A stretch of DNA of 13,407 bases, taken from an uncultured Clostridia bacterium (GTDB lineage: Bacteria > Bacillota > Clostridia > UBA1381). The translations under genes and the position numbers were made by a program. Within the stretch, counting starts at the first letter, position 1; every line of letters begins with the position of its first letter. Shown here one piece after another: positions 1-7,407 of the stretch. The notes beneath the pieces are model-generated. The model saw nothing but the letters and a program-made list of their open reading frames with translations. It had not been told where the DNA came from and did not search any database. The DNA lies in the NCBI GenBank assembly GCA_905236685.1, contig CAJOPD010000117.1, positions 1 to 13,407 on the forward strand, read 5' to 3'.

Positions 1-3000
1 CGAATCAAACAGGACAAGAAAGCCTGTCATACCCGATTTTGCATTATCAACAACAGTTGCGCGCAGCTCACCGCCGTAATTGATAGCAGTAAATCTTGCG
101 ACTGGATTGCCTGTTGATTTGTCTTCTTTTACGCTTACAGACTGTCCCCACGCTCCGAGTGACAGCGTCATATTTCCGTAATCGGAATAACCGTATGCGT
201 GAACGCCTACACTCTCATTGCCGACAACTATGCCTTCCTTTATTTTTAGATATGCTTGTCCGTTTACCGTTTCTACCGCATATGCACCGCTGCTTCTATA
301 ATATGTTTTTCCGCCTGCGTCAATGCGGTCAACATCGATAAATGAGCTGTCTACCAAGGATTGTACCGAGTCGCTTTCAGCAAAATAGTTTGAGCCGTCA
401 GCCTTAACAGAAGCAGGCGTTTCTACCATTGCTTCCAATTTGACAATCATTTCTTCTCCGTATGTCATTGTAATCTGACCTAAGTTGACATTTCCGTTTT
501 CCGTAACATTTCTTGTCTGTGTTCCCCAGGTAAACGCCTTTGCTTCAATCTTTGCCGGAATATTATCATAACATCTTACCGACCATCTGCCTCTGTTTCC
601 GCTTGTTGAAAGAGCATCAACGGTAGCTGTTTGTGTATAGATTTCAGTTTTTCCGCCACGATTTATTTCCTGAGTTACAATTACCTTGGCGCCACCCGGA
701 ACAAATGTTGATACAAAGCCGTTTGGGTATGTCTTTGTTCCCCAAACGCTGCCCCTTATCGTGCGGTAGGTGAACGGTTTATATTCTGCCGTAATGCTCT
801 CGTCACCGCTTATTGTTATATCCTGTGTTGCTCCTAAAAGGCTTTGTATTTCATCATATGACTGCTCATCATACGAAAGCTCCGCTTTTCCTGTTGAGCC
901 AACAGGAATTTGCTCCATTTTTTCGCCTGAAACACCGTGTACCTTAATTTCTTTGCCGTCGGGCGTTGTTATATTAAGAATAACGCTTGCTTTTGGATCT
1001 ATTTCCTTTCCGTTTGCCTCGCTTGTAAATCCGCTTGTTGTCGCCGTAACACTACCGAGCGCGGGCAAACCGCTCAAAATGATATTTTCATTTCGTTTAA
1101 CTGTAACAGCTCCGCCTATAATATGCCCCGAAAGACCTGTAATTTCATAATTGTATGTTCCTGTCGGAATATCGCCAAGTTCAATTTCTGCATAGTTATT
1201 CTCTGTCAGTACAACATATTTATCAAGCTCTTTTATGATAAATGTTGCACCGATATATGCAACAGGAATACCAAAAACACTTGTGCTTGCGGATATCCGA
1301 TACAAATTCATAGGGTAACTGATTTTACTGTCTGTTTTTCCGTCTTTTAAAAGCTCATAATCCACACTTACCAGACTTTTTACATCATCAGGAAGCGTTA
1401 CTGATGCAAAAAACTGTCCGTTTTCGTCAGGATTAGCAAGTGATGAGGCGCTTTTTGCACTGTTATCATCTGAAATATATGATACTGTTATTCTCTGCGA
1501 AAAACCCTCTCCGACATTCGCCTCAAAAGCGCCGGAAATTGTGCTGTTTGGTGCAATATTTCTATACATCAGCATTCCGTCCTTGCTTAAAACAAACGGA
1601 ACAGACGGCGCATAGATTTCTTTAATAAACCCTTTTTCCGACACTTTCAACGAAAGAATAAGCTCGTGTCCCGCAGGTCCGCCGTTTTCAGCTTTGACGC
1701 GGAAAGCCACCGCTTCTGCTGACTTAATTTCCGTATAGTCTGCATTCACCACATAGCGTGAATTATTGTAAGTCATATCCTTTGAAACTATTTCTGCACC
1801 GTTTTTGTCACGGAACACCGCTTCAAGACGGGCTGTTTCGGGTGCAGATACATAAAAACAGAAAGAGGTATCGGAATTTCCGCATAATTGATATATTCCG
1901 CCGAGTTCCGCTATTTCGGCGTTATCCTGTAAATCTATTATTCCTGCCGCAGTCGGTGCGGGCGCTTTACCGTCAGTATAAGTAACGCTCAAAGCATCAG
2001 ATGTATATGATTTTATGCCATTTTTACGAAAAGCAAAGTAAATCGAATACTGTCCGTATGTATCGGGCAGGGTGATTTGCACAGAATTTGACACGGGAAT
2101 AAAGTCTGTCCAAGTATCCCCGTCAACGCTCCACGATATACTTCCGCCGGCATAACTGCCTGCGGTTATTGTTGCAGTAATAATTTGGTTTAGGGTGGTT
2201 TCGGGAATAGAAACTGTTGGCAGTATTTCAGGGTCTTTATCGGGAATTGCCAAAGTTATGGTATATGTTTTGGAGGTTTTTTCGTCAAGTCCGTCTTTTT
2301 TGAAACGGAAGACAACATCATAACTTCCGTTACCGTTAGTAAGCGGAACAGATATTGCCGTTCCGATGGTTTGCCACGCACTAAAAGTTTGTCCGCCGTC
2401 TGTGCTGTACGAAATTTGTCCGCCGTCATAATCATTGGGAGTAACAGCGACATTAAATGGCGTCGCAGTTACATTTGACGGCACGCTGAAAGATGGCGAT
2501 TTTACAGCCGTGCTTCCGCCGTTTGCCGCATAATAAGGCGACGCAATACGCGCGTTGCTTCCGCCCTCATAATCGTTGAAATAGTATGTATTATCGATGT
2601 TTTTTTCAAGGTGATCCGATTTGCAGAAAAAATAGGGTGTAGTATCATTTATGAGAAGATCGAGCCATATCAAGTCATTAAAGCCCAAGTTTTCAGTAAG
2701 CTCAAAGGTCAAGGTGAATACACCGTAATCGTCTTTTTCGGAAACTTCGGTACATTCCGCAAAATCGGTATCCATATAAGGCTCTGCTTCAATCTGGCGT
2801 ACAAATTTATATGCCGATTTGTCGGTTGGCATTGAAAATCCGCTTGCCTTTACTGTAAAGGAAGACAAATATCCGTCAGAATTTTCGGTATATTCATACG
2901 GATATAGATCCGTAACGAGCGGACGCGTTGAATTATCCGGTATATGTGTGCATCGCACAGATGTCAATTGCTTGCTGTTTGCAAATATGTAAAATTCGCA

Positions 3001-3426
3001 GTCCGATGAATGTACCAGCATAGGTATCGTATAGCTGTAAAGAACTTCTTCCTCTTCATCTCCGTAAATTTTCTCATCAAATACTCCTGCTGCTCTTACA
3101 CCGTTAATCCACATTTCCGACATATCAAGCTGTTTGGTACCGTAAAGTGTGAGTAAATGCATAGTAGGCGCATCTGATGCACGGAAGAAATACTCCACCG
3201 GCTCATCATCGGGCTCTATGCTTGTTACAGGGAACATAACAGAGCCTTTACTGCTACGGCAGCTTGCCCAAGGCATTGCCATGCTGCGTCCGGCTCCTGC
3301 ATCAGAGATACTGATGTAACTAATCCCCGTTTCTTCAAATACCGTTTCTTCCGCTTGAACATAAACAGGTAATACGCTAATAATTATCGAAATAACTATA
3401 AACATACAAAAAAATCTTTTTTTCAC
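1..3426 (-). CDS. Large secreted modular surface protein, N-terminal 1142 residues (C-terminus beyond window edge)
   Basis: The minus strand is open without a stop from 3432 to base 1, so the protein is at least 1142 residues and is cut by the window edge. Two starts are possible: ATG at 3432 lies only 2 nt from the AGGAGG at 3435-3440, whereas GTG at 3426 lies 8 nt away, so I choose the GTG. Residues 1 to about 24 form a signal peptide (KKR, a hydrophobic run, then VYVQA before EE). Residues 25-310 are unassigned and mostly beta-type. Residues about 315-390 and 406-484 are two related beta-sandwich modules sharing the pattern GG-x-I-S-x-S-x-DG, a Trp, and a Y-x-x-x-F-x-F-(K/R)-K-(N/D)-G strand. 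Residues about 715-850 resemble carboxypeptidase-regulatory-like or SpaA-like sandwiches. Repeated YGG, GWGT and FTWGTQT motifs occur in the C-terminal third. It probably acts at the cell surface as an adhesin or as the non-catalytic part of a large enzyme; no catalytic motif is visible and any sortase or SLH anchor would lie outside the window. Confidence 0.85.
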   Translation of the reverse strand, partial: MKKRFFCMFIVISIIISVLPVYVQAEETVFEETGISYISISDAGAGRSMAMPWASCRSSKGSVMFPVTSIEPDDEPVEYFFRASDAPTMHLLTLYGTKQLDMSEMWINGVRAAGVFDEKIYGDEEEEVLYSYTIPMLVHSSDCEFYIFANSKQLTSVRCTHIPDNSTRPLVTDLYPYEYTENSDGYLSSFTVKASGFSMPTDKSAYKFVRQIEAEPYMDTDFAECTEVSEKDDYGVFTLTFELTENLGFNDLIWLDLLINDTTPYFFCKSDHLEKNIDNTYYFNDYEGGSNARIASPYYAANGGSTAVKSPSFSVPSNVTATPFNVAVTPNDYDGGQISYSTDGGQTFSAWQTIGTAISVPLTNGNGSYDVVFRFKKDGLDEKTSKTYTITLAIPDKDPEILPTVSIPETTLNQIITATITAGSYAGGSISWSVDGDTWTDFIPVSNSVQITLPDTYGQYSIYFAFRKNGIKSYTSDALSVTYTDGKAPAPTAAGIIDLQDNAEIAELGGIYQLCGNSDTSFCFYVSAPETARLEAVFRDKNGAEIVSKDMTYNNSRYVVNADYTEIKSAEAVAFRVKAENGGPAGHELILSLKVSEKGFIKEIYAPSVPFVLSKDGMLMYRNIAPNSTISGAFEANVGEGFSQRITVSYISDDNSAKSASSLANPDENGQFFASVTLPDDVKSLVSVDYELLKDGKTDSKISYPMNLYRISASTSVFGIPVAYIGATFIIKELDKYVVLTENNYAEIELGDIPTGTYNYEITGLSGHIIGGAVTVKRNENIILSGLPALGSVTATTSGFTSEANGKEIDPKASVILNITTPDGKEIKVHGVSGEKMEQIPVGSTGKAELSYDEQSYDEIQSLLGATQDITISGDESITAEYKPFTYRTIRGSVWGTKTYPNGFVSTFVPGGAKVIVTQEINRGGKTEIYTQTATVDALSTSGNRGRWSVRCYDNIPAKIEAKAFTWGTQTRNVTENGNVNLGQITMTYGEEMIVKLEAMVETPASVKADGSNYFAESDSVQSLVDSSFIDVDRIDAGGKTYYRSSGAYAVETVNGQAYLKIKEGIVVGNESVGVHAYGYSDYGNMTLSLGAWGQSVSVKEDKSTGNPVARFTAINYGGELRATVVDNAKSGMTGFLVLFDS

Positions 3427-3464
3427 TGACATTACCTCCTATTTTTTTACACTTCATTGTGTTA

Positions 3465-3493
3465 ATTCTATCACATCACAGCAATAAAAACAA
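3465..3493 (-). promoter_or_regulatory. Sigma-A promoter of the large secreted protein gene
   Basis: Read on the minus strand: -35 TTGTTT (3493-3488), a 17-nt spacer, then -10 TAGAAT (3470-3465) preceded by TGA, which gives an extended -10 element. The predicted transcription start near 3457 leaves a leader of about 30 nt before the GTG start at 3426, with the AGGAGG inside it. Confidence 0.6.
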
Positions 3494-3580
3494 TAAGGTA
3501 TTTCATAATGTCATATAAAACACCGTAAAACTCACAGGGCAACGCTGCTCCTCTTTCCCAAAAAGCTGCGTATTTGCGGG

Positions 3581-4729
3581 CTATTGCTCTGCTCCGTCAA
3601 TCTTTTTCCCGTACCAATAAATCATTCCGAAAACAGAAAATACGAACACAACGGTTAATGCGATATTTATCATCATTTTTGAACGAAGCAGCAACATCAA
3701 AACAACAAATACCGCGCTGATAGCCGTGGCGTACAGGCAGAGCTGATTGTATTTTTGGCATTTTGCTTTCGCATATATAATGCCCAATGTAAAAAGAAAT
3801 CCGAAAAATAACAGAAATGAACATATTAAAAACAGAATTTTCGGTAAAAGCAGGACCTCTTCTTCACGCATAAATTCAAGCCCGCCCGTTATATTGTTTA
3901 ACGCAAAAACAATAAAAATGTGCAAAAACATATAACTGAGCCCGTTTGTTTGCTTCTCTCTGTTTATGATATGGTCATAAAACACGCCATAACTCAAAAA
4001 CAATCCGACAACAATTAAAAACGCCATTAACGCAAAATAGGTACTGCTCAAAGAAAACTCGCCTTCAAAGTAAGAGGCAATTCCGATAATCATTTCACCA
4101 AAGGTAAATACCACATACAGCATAGCCCGTTCTGAAAGGTGCGGAAAGTCAACAAAGTCCCCGCTGTTTTTCTGACCGAACATAAACACGGAAAACATAC
4201 TGAGCAGGACAGCGGCAAGAGAAAGCCACGATGTTTTTGTCATTTTAAATAGGAAAATATCCGCAACAACAAGCGCCGCCTCGAAAAACAGTATCAAAGC
4301 CATTCTTGATATTTGTTTCCTGTTTTGTGTTCCTGCTTTATAATTTCTTAATTCAAACAGATATTGTACTCCGATATTAACAAGAATCAGCGCCCACGCA
4401 ATATGGTACTGTATGTAATAATTATGCCAGTCGGTACGGGTGCCTTCACCGATAAAATACAGCAAAAACATATTTATGAACAGAAATATATGGTCACGGA
4501 CGCCGTGCCTGCCATAGATATTGATATAATAAGTGGTGTAATTCCAAATCTGTATTACGGCAAGCGTTGTCATAATATATGCCATAAAAGCAGTCGGAAC
4601 GACAAAACCATTTGAAAAATTGTGAAGTAATAAATTATTTCTACCTATAATATATACGAAAATCAAATCATAGATTAACTCTGCATATTCAACTTTTTTC
4701 TCTTTCGGATTTAAAATTTCTTTTACCAT
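3581..4729 (-). CDS. LtrA-family (low temperature requirement A) polytopic membrane protein
   Basis: The protein has 382 residues, about the usual length of this family, and consists of roughly ten hydrophobic segments joined by short polar loops. Two family signatures are visible: the N-terminal VEYAELIYDLIFVYII (residues 13-28), matching the E-L-x-x-D-L-x-F-V motif, and the central HLSER (197-201) followed by FTFGEMIIG (209-216), matching the conserved H-x-x-E-R and G-E pair. The name comes from a Listeria mutant unable to grow in the cold; the molecular role and substrate of the family are unknown to me. The ATG at 4729 is preceded by GAGAGG at a workable distance. It has its own promoter and lies downstream of the terminator of the preceding redox transcript, so it is probably monocistronic. 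No convincing terminator is seen between its stop and the next gene. Confidence 0.85.
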   Translation of the reverse strand: MVKEILNPKEKKVEYAELIYDLIFVYIIGRNNLLLHNFSNGFVVPTAFMAYIMTTLAVIQIWNYTTYYINIYGRHGVRDHIFLFINMFLLYFIGEGTRTDWHNYYIQYHIAWALILVNIGVQYLFELRNYKAGTQNRKQISRMALILFFEAALVVADIFLFKMTKTSWLSLAAVLLSMFSVFMFGQKNSGDFVDFPHLSERAMLYVVFTFGEMIIGIASYFEGEFSLSSTYFALMAFLIVVGLFLSYGVFYDHIINREKQTNGLSYMFLHIFIVFALNNITGGLEFMREEEVLLLPKILFLICSFLLFFGFLFTLGIIYAKAKCQKYNQLCLYATAISAVFVVLMLLLRSKMMINIALTVVFVFSVFGMIYWYGKKIDGAEQ

Positions 4730-4807
4730 TTCAGCCTCTCCCGCATTTTATTATTGCTATTTTAAGGAATTATCGTTCAGCCCACATACGCAATTTATTC
4801 CTAAACA

Positions 4808-4836
4808 ATTATACTTCAAAATCATAGAAATTGCAA
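4808..4836 (-). promoter_or_regulatory. Sigma-A promoter of the LtrA-family gene
   Basis: On the minus strand: -35 TTGCAA (4836-4831), a 17-nt spacer, -10 TATAAT (4813-4808). The predicted start near 4801 leaves a leader of about 70 nt in which no riboswitch-like fold was recognised. Confidence 0.65.
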
Positions 4837-4851
4837 TCTAAACACAAAAGC

Positions 4852-4880
4852 ACCGTGAAACTGTATAACAGTTTCACGGT
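4852..4880 (-). terminator. Rho-independent terminator of the redox transcript
   Basis: A perfect 12-bp stem, ACCGTGAAACTG (4852-4863) and CAGTTTCACGGT (4869-4880), encloses a 5-nt loop. On the minus strand it is followed by GCTTTTGTG and preceded by AAAA; the alcohol dehydrogenase gene ends 22 nt upstream. It separates that transcript from the LtrA promoter. Confidence 0.8.
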
Positions 4881-4901
4881 TTTGCCATTACGCTTGAAAA
4901 T

Positions 4902-6068
4902 TTACATACTTGATTTCAAAATACCAATTATTTCCTCGCGATTAAGAACCTTATAGCCTCCGCCAAGAATAAGGGTAGCGTCCGCTATACCTTCAATCAT
5001 ATCACTTGTAACGCCGAGGTCGGTGATATTCATTACAAGTCCGATTTCTTTCATCCATTTTTCCATAGCCAAAAGCCCCTCGTTTGCAAGTTGCTCGCAA
5101 GACTTTCCGTCTTTTGAAATACCCCACACCTCAACTGCAAAACGGGCAAATTTCTTTATGCCGTAAGGCATAATATGGCGGTAATAAGGCAGAGAAACAG
5201 CCGCCAGCGTCATACCGTGAGTTGCGTCGGTATAAGCCCCGACAGCCTGACCGAGCATATGCACCATCCAATCGGTAGATTTGCCCTTTGCGACAAGTGT
5301 ATTAAGTGCCCATGTAGCCGTCCACATAATGTTGGAACGGGCCTCATAATTCTGCGGGTCATTCACGGCTATACCGCTTGAATGTATAAGACTTCTCATA
5401 AGTCCTTCGCTGATATAGTCGGAGGTATTATCGTCCTCGCCCGAAAAATACTGTTCACAGATATGATTAAAAATATCATAGATACCCGCTATCATCTGAT
5501 ATTTGGGAAGTGTCATTGTATATTTTGGGTTAAGTATTGAAAACTTAGGCATTACATCGTCACCGAAAACATGACCTATTTTGAGCTTGCTTTCATGATT
5601 TGTGATGACTGCGCCGCCGTTCATTTCCGAGCCTGTGCCCGCCATTGTCAGAACACAGCCCACGGGTACTATTTCACATTCAGGTTCTTCAAAGCGGATA
5701 TAGTATTTCTGCCACGGGTCATCATTACAGTGTATTGACACCGAAAGAGCCTTTGAATAATCGCAAACACTGCCTCCGCCTACTGCGAGGATAAAGTCAG
5801 ATTTGTTTTTACGGGCGATTTCTACGCCCTCATTAAGCTTTTCAACAGTAGGATTAGGCATAACGCCGGCGATTTCGGCAATATTCTTTCCGCAATCTTT
5901 CAAAATAGTTACAATATCATCATATAACCCGCTTTTTTTGATTGAACCGCCGCCATAAACAAGCAGTACATTTTTTCCATAGTTTTTCAGCTCGTCTTTC
6001 AAATATTCAAGCGAATTTTCGCCGAAATAGAGCTTTGTCGGATTGTGATAACTGAAATTTCCTAACAT
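4902..6068 (-). CDS. Iron-containing alcohol dehydrogenase (butanol dehydrogenase/YugJ-YqhD type)
   Basis: The protein has 388 residues, full length for group III (iron-dependent) alcohol dehydrogenases. It should interconvert aldehydes and primary alcohols with NAD(P)H in the cytoplasm. The N-terminal nucleotide-binding half shows YGGGSIKKSGLYD (38-50) and AVGGGSVCDYSKA (95-107). The C-terminal helical half carries the metal ligands Asp198 and His202 (YDIFNHICEQYF), His270 and His284 (DATHG), all four present. The GGGSIKKSG loop is the form seen in clostridial butanol dehydrogenases and B. subtilis YugJ/YugK; coenzyme preference cannot be read safely. The ATG at 6068 follows GGGGAGG at good spacing. 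It is the last gene of the transcript, 17 nt after the flavodoxin stop, and ends just before the hairpin terminator. The true substrate may be a short-chain or a toxic aldehyde. Confidence 0.93.
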   Translation of the reverse strand: MLGNFSYHNPTKLYFGENSLEYLKDELKNYGKNVLLVYGGGSIKKSGLYDDIVTILKDCGKNIAEIAGVMPNPTVEKLNEGVEIARKNKSDFILAVGGGSVCDYSKALSVSIHCNDDPWQKYYIRFEEPECEIVPVGCVLTMAGTGSEMNGGAVITNHESKLKIGHVFGDDVMPKFSILNPKYTMTLPKYQMIAGIYDIFNHICEQYFSGEDDNTSDYISEGLMRSLIHSSGIAVNDPQNYEARSNIMWTATWALNTLVAKGKSTDWMVHMLGQAVGAYTDATHGMTLAAVSLPYYRHIMPYGIKKFARFAVEVWGISKDGKSCEQLANEGLLAMEKWMKEIGLVMNITDLGVTSDMIEGIADATLILGGGYKVLNREEIIGILKSSM

Positions 6069-6085
6069 TGTGATTACCTCCCCGT

Positions 6086-6556
6086 TTATTTTTCAATCCA
6101 TAATTTTATATCTTCTTCCGATAATCTGCCGTTTAAGATTTTTCCCTCTTTGATTATGGCTTTCGGTGCACTCGGTTTCAGCCCGTCAACTGCTTTTCCG
6201 AATTTACTGCCTCCCGAAGTTGCAAAAAGTATGATTGTTTTACCCGAAAAATCATAGCTTTCCAAAAAGGTATTGATAATTGTAGGTGCAACATACCACC
6301 AAATCGGAAATCCCAAAAAGATTGTGTCATATTTTTCGATTTTCGCATCTGTGTCCGCGATTTCGGGGCGGGACGAAGTATCCCTCATTTCCACAGAGCT
6401 TCTTGACTTTTTATCCAGCCAGTTTAAATCTGCACTTGTGTACGGTATTTTGGGTACTATTTCGTAAATATCCGCACCTGCCGCTTTCGCAAGTAATTCC
6501 GCCGCCTTTTTCGTTACTCCGCTTGCGCTGAAATACGCCACTAATTTTTTACTCAT
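6086..6556 (-). CDS. Flavodoxin family protein
   Basis: The protein has 156 residues with a flavodoxin-like alpha/beta fold that should bind FMN and carry low-potential electrons in the cytoplasm. The N-terminal strand and phosphate loop LVAYFSASGVTKKAA (residues 5-19) bind the FMN phosphate. The loop GFPIWWYVAPTIINTFLE (82-99) supplies aromatic residues to the isoalloxazine ring, and IILFATSGGS (108-117) is the third flavin loop. This is the flavodoxin subtype common as stand-alone genes in clostridia, often next to iron alcohol dehydrogenases or aldo-keto reductases. The ATG at 6556 follows AGGAGG with an 8-nt spacer, a strong ribosome binding site. It sits 54 nt after the Dabb gene and 17 nt before the alcohol dehydrogenase, so it is very likely cotranscribed with the latter. 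The electron partner is not evident here. Confidence 0.92.
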   Translation of the reverse strand: MSKKLVAYFSASGVTKKAAELLAKAAGADIYEIVPKIPYTSADLNWLDKKSRSSVEMRDTSSRPEIADTDAKIEKYDTIFLGFPIWWYVAPTIINTFLESYDFSGKTIILFATSGGSKFGKAVDGLKPSAPKAIIKEGKILNGRLSEEDIKLWIEK

Positions 6557-6610
6557 TTTTATTACCTCCTTGAATTGTTACTAAGTATCATATGCGGTAA
6601 TATTAAATTA

Positions 6611-6904
6611 TCAGCACACAAAATCCATACACATTCGCGTTTCGGTAAACGGTCTGACCTTACTGTCAGCCACTTCTATATGAATCGGGTTGACGGAATA
6701 GCCTTTCAGGGCGTCTTCGTTTTCAAAAGCGGAATACAGCATAACATCGGCATTAGAGCTTTCAAGCTTATCTATCTGTACCTTTATCTCCAAAAGTCCG
6801 GGGATTTTTCCTTTAAGACCTTCAAGTCCGCTTTTTATTCCTTTCTTAATATTATCGTTATTATGTTCTTCTTTTAATTTCCATAAAATAATGTGTTTTA
6901 CCAT
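6611..6904 (-). CDS. Dabb (stress-responsive alpha/beta barrel) domain protein
   Basis: The protein has 97 residues, the whole length of a Dabb domain and a typical size for single-domain members, which form dimeric ferredoxin-like barrels. The diagnostic start MVKHIILWKLKEE, the central LEGLKGKIPGLLEIKV and the later DVMLYSAFENEDALKGY, followed by HIEV and the C-terminal RMCMDF, follow the family pattern. The exact role is unknown; relatives are stress-induced in plants and in bacteria are linked to aromatic or aldehyde metabolism. The start follows AAGGA with 7-nt spacing. It lies between the split-barrel gene (83 nt upstream) and the flavodoxin (54 nt downstream) on the same strand. Confidence 0.88.
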   Translation of the reverse strand: MVKHIILWKLKEEHNNDNIKKGIKSGLEGLKGKIPGLLEIKVQIDKLESSNADVMLYSAFENEDALKGYSVNPIHIEVADSKVRPFTETRMCMDFVC

Positions 6905-6935
6905 TTTGATTTCCTTTCTGTCCTATATTTCATCA

Positions 6936-6941
6936 ATTATA
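6936..6941 (-). promoter_or_regulatory. Possible internal promoter (-10 only) before the Dabb gene
   Basis: A perfect TATAAT on the minus strand lies in the 83-nt gap upstream of the Dabb gene, about 30 nt before its start codon. No good -35 box is found at 16-18 nt in this very AT-rich stretch, so it may be chance. If real, the last three genes could be expressed separately from the ATPase. Confidence 0.25.
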
Positions 6942-6987
6942 ATTTACTAAATCTTATTTGATTAAATTCTTATTTTGCTCTTTTGTT

Positions 6988-7380
6988 TCAAAATTTTATT
7001 GTTTCGGGTCCGTGAGCAAATGCACTGATTACGGCAGTTGCGTTTTTAAAGTAAAACACCTGCGTGTTGCCGTCATCAGCTGAGTACATACCCTTTAATG
7101 ACGGATACGCGTCAAGCATCGACTGCCGCGCCTCAACGCGGTCGTCCTCGACAAGTTCTCCTGAAATACGAATCCACTCGCCGTTTTTAAATGCGCAAAT
7201 TTCGACCTTGGGATTTGCAGAAATTTGTTTTGATACAGCCTTAACCTTCCCCGTTTGAATATAAAGCCTTCCCTCAAAAATATGAGCTGTTCCAAATGGT
7301 CTTACCCTCGGCTGATTGCCGTCAACGGTCGCCAAATAATACACCTCTGCATCTTTTAGAAACTGAACCACCTTTTCCAT
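6988..7380 (-). CDS. Pyridoxamine 5'-phosphate oxidase-like FMN-binding split-barrel protein
   Basis: The protein has 130 residues, a single split beta-barrel domain of the pyridoxamine-phosphate-oxidase-like superfamily that binds FMN (or a related flavin) as a dimer. The strand pair YYLATVDGNQPRVRPFG (14-30), the segment GRLYIQTGKVKAVSKQISANP (37-57) with the Lys/Ser positions used for flavin phosphate contact, and EWIRISGEL (68-76) are typical. It is much shorter than true PdxH and lacks its C-terminal part, so it is more likely a small flavoprotein reductase than a vitamin B6 enzyme. It starts 27 nt after the ATPase gene stops, with an AAAGG-type ribosome binding site, so the two are probably cotranscribed. 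The substrate is not known. Confidence 0.88.
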   Translation of the reverse strand: MEKVVQFLKDAEVYYLATVDGNQPRVRPFGTAHIFEGRLYIQTGKVKAVSKQISANPKVEICAFKNGEWIRISGELVEDDRVEARQSMLDAYPSLKGMYSADDGNTQVFYFKNATAVISAFAHGPETIKF

Positions 7381-7407
7381 ATTTACACCAACCTTTCAAA
7401 TTTATAT

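Noticed and set aside
770..1350. Plus-strand open frames of 126 and 137 codons in the left region
   Set aside because: They lie antisense to the long minus-strand secreted-protein frame, overlap each other, are rich in Cys, Ser and Ile in a manner typical of antisense shadows, and lack ribosome binding sites.
3521..3580. Possible terminator after the LtrA-family gene
   Set aside because: CGCAGC and GCAGCG segments look similar but are not complementary, and no stem with a T run could be drawn.
4737..4801. Riboswitch in the LtrA leader
   Set aside because: The roughly 70-nt leader is AT-rich with no recognisable conserved riboswitch core or terminator hairpin.
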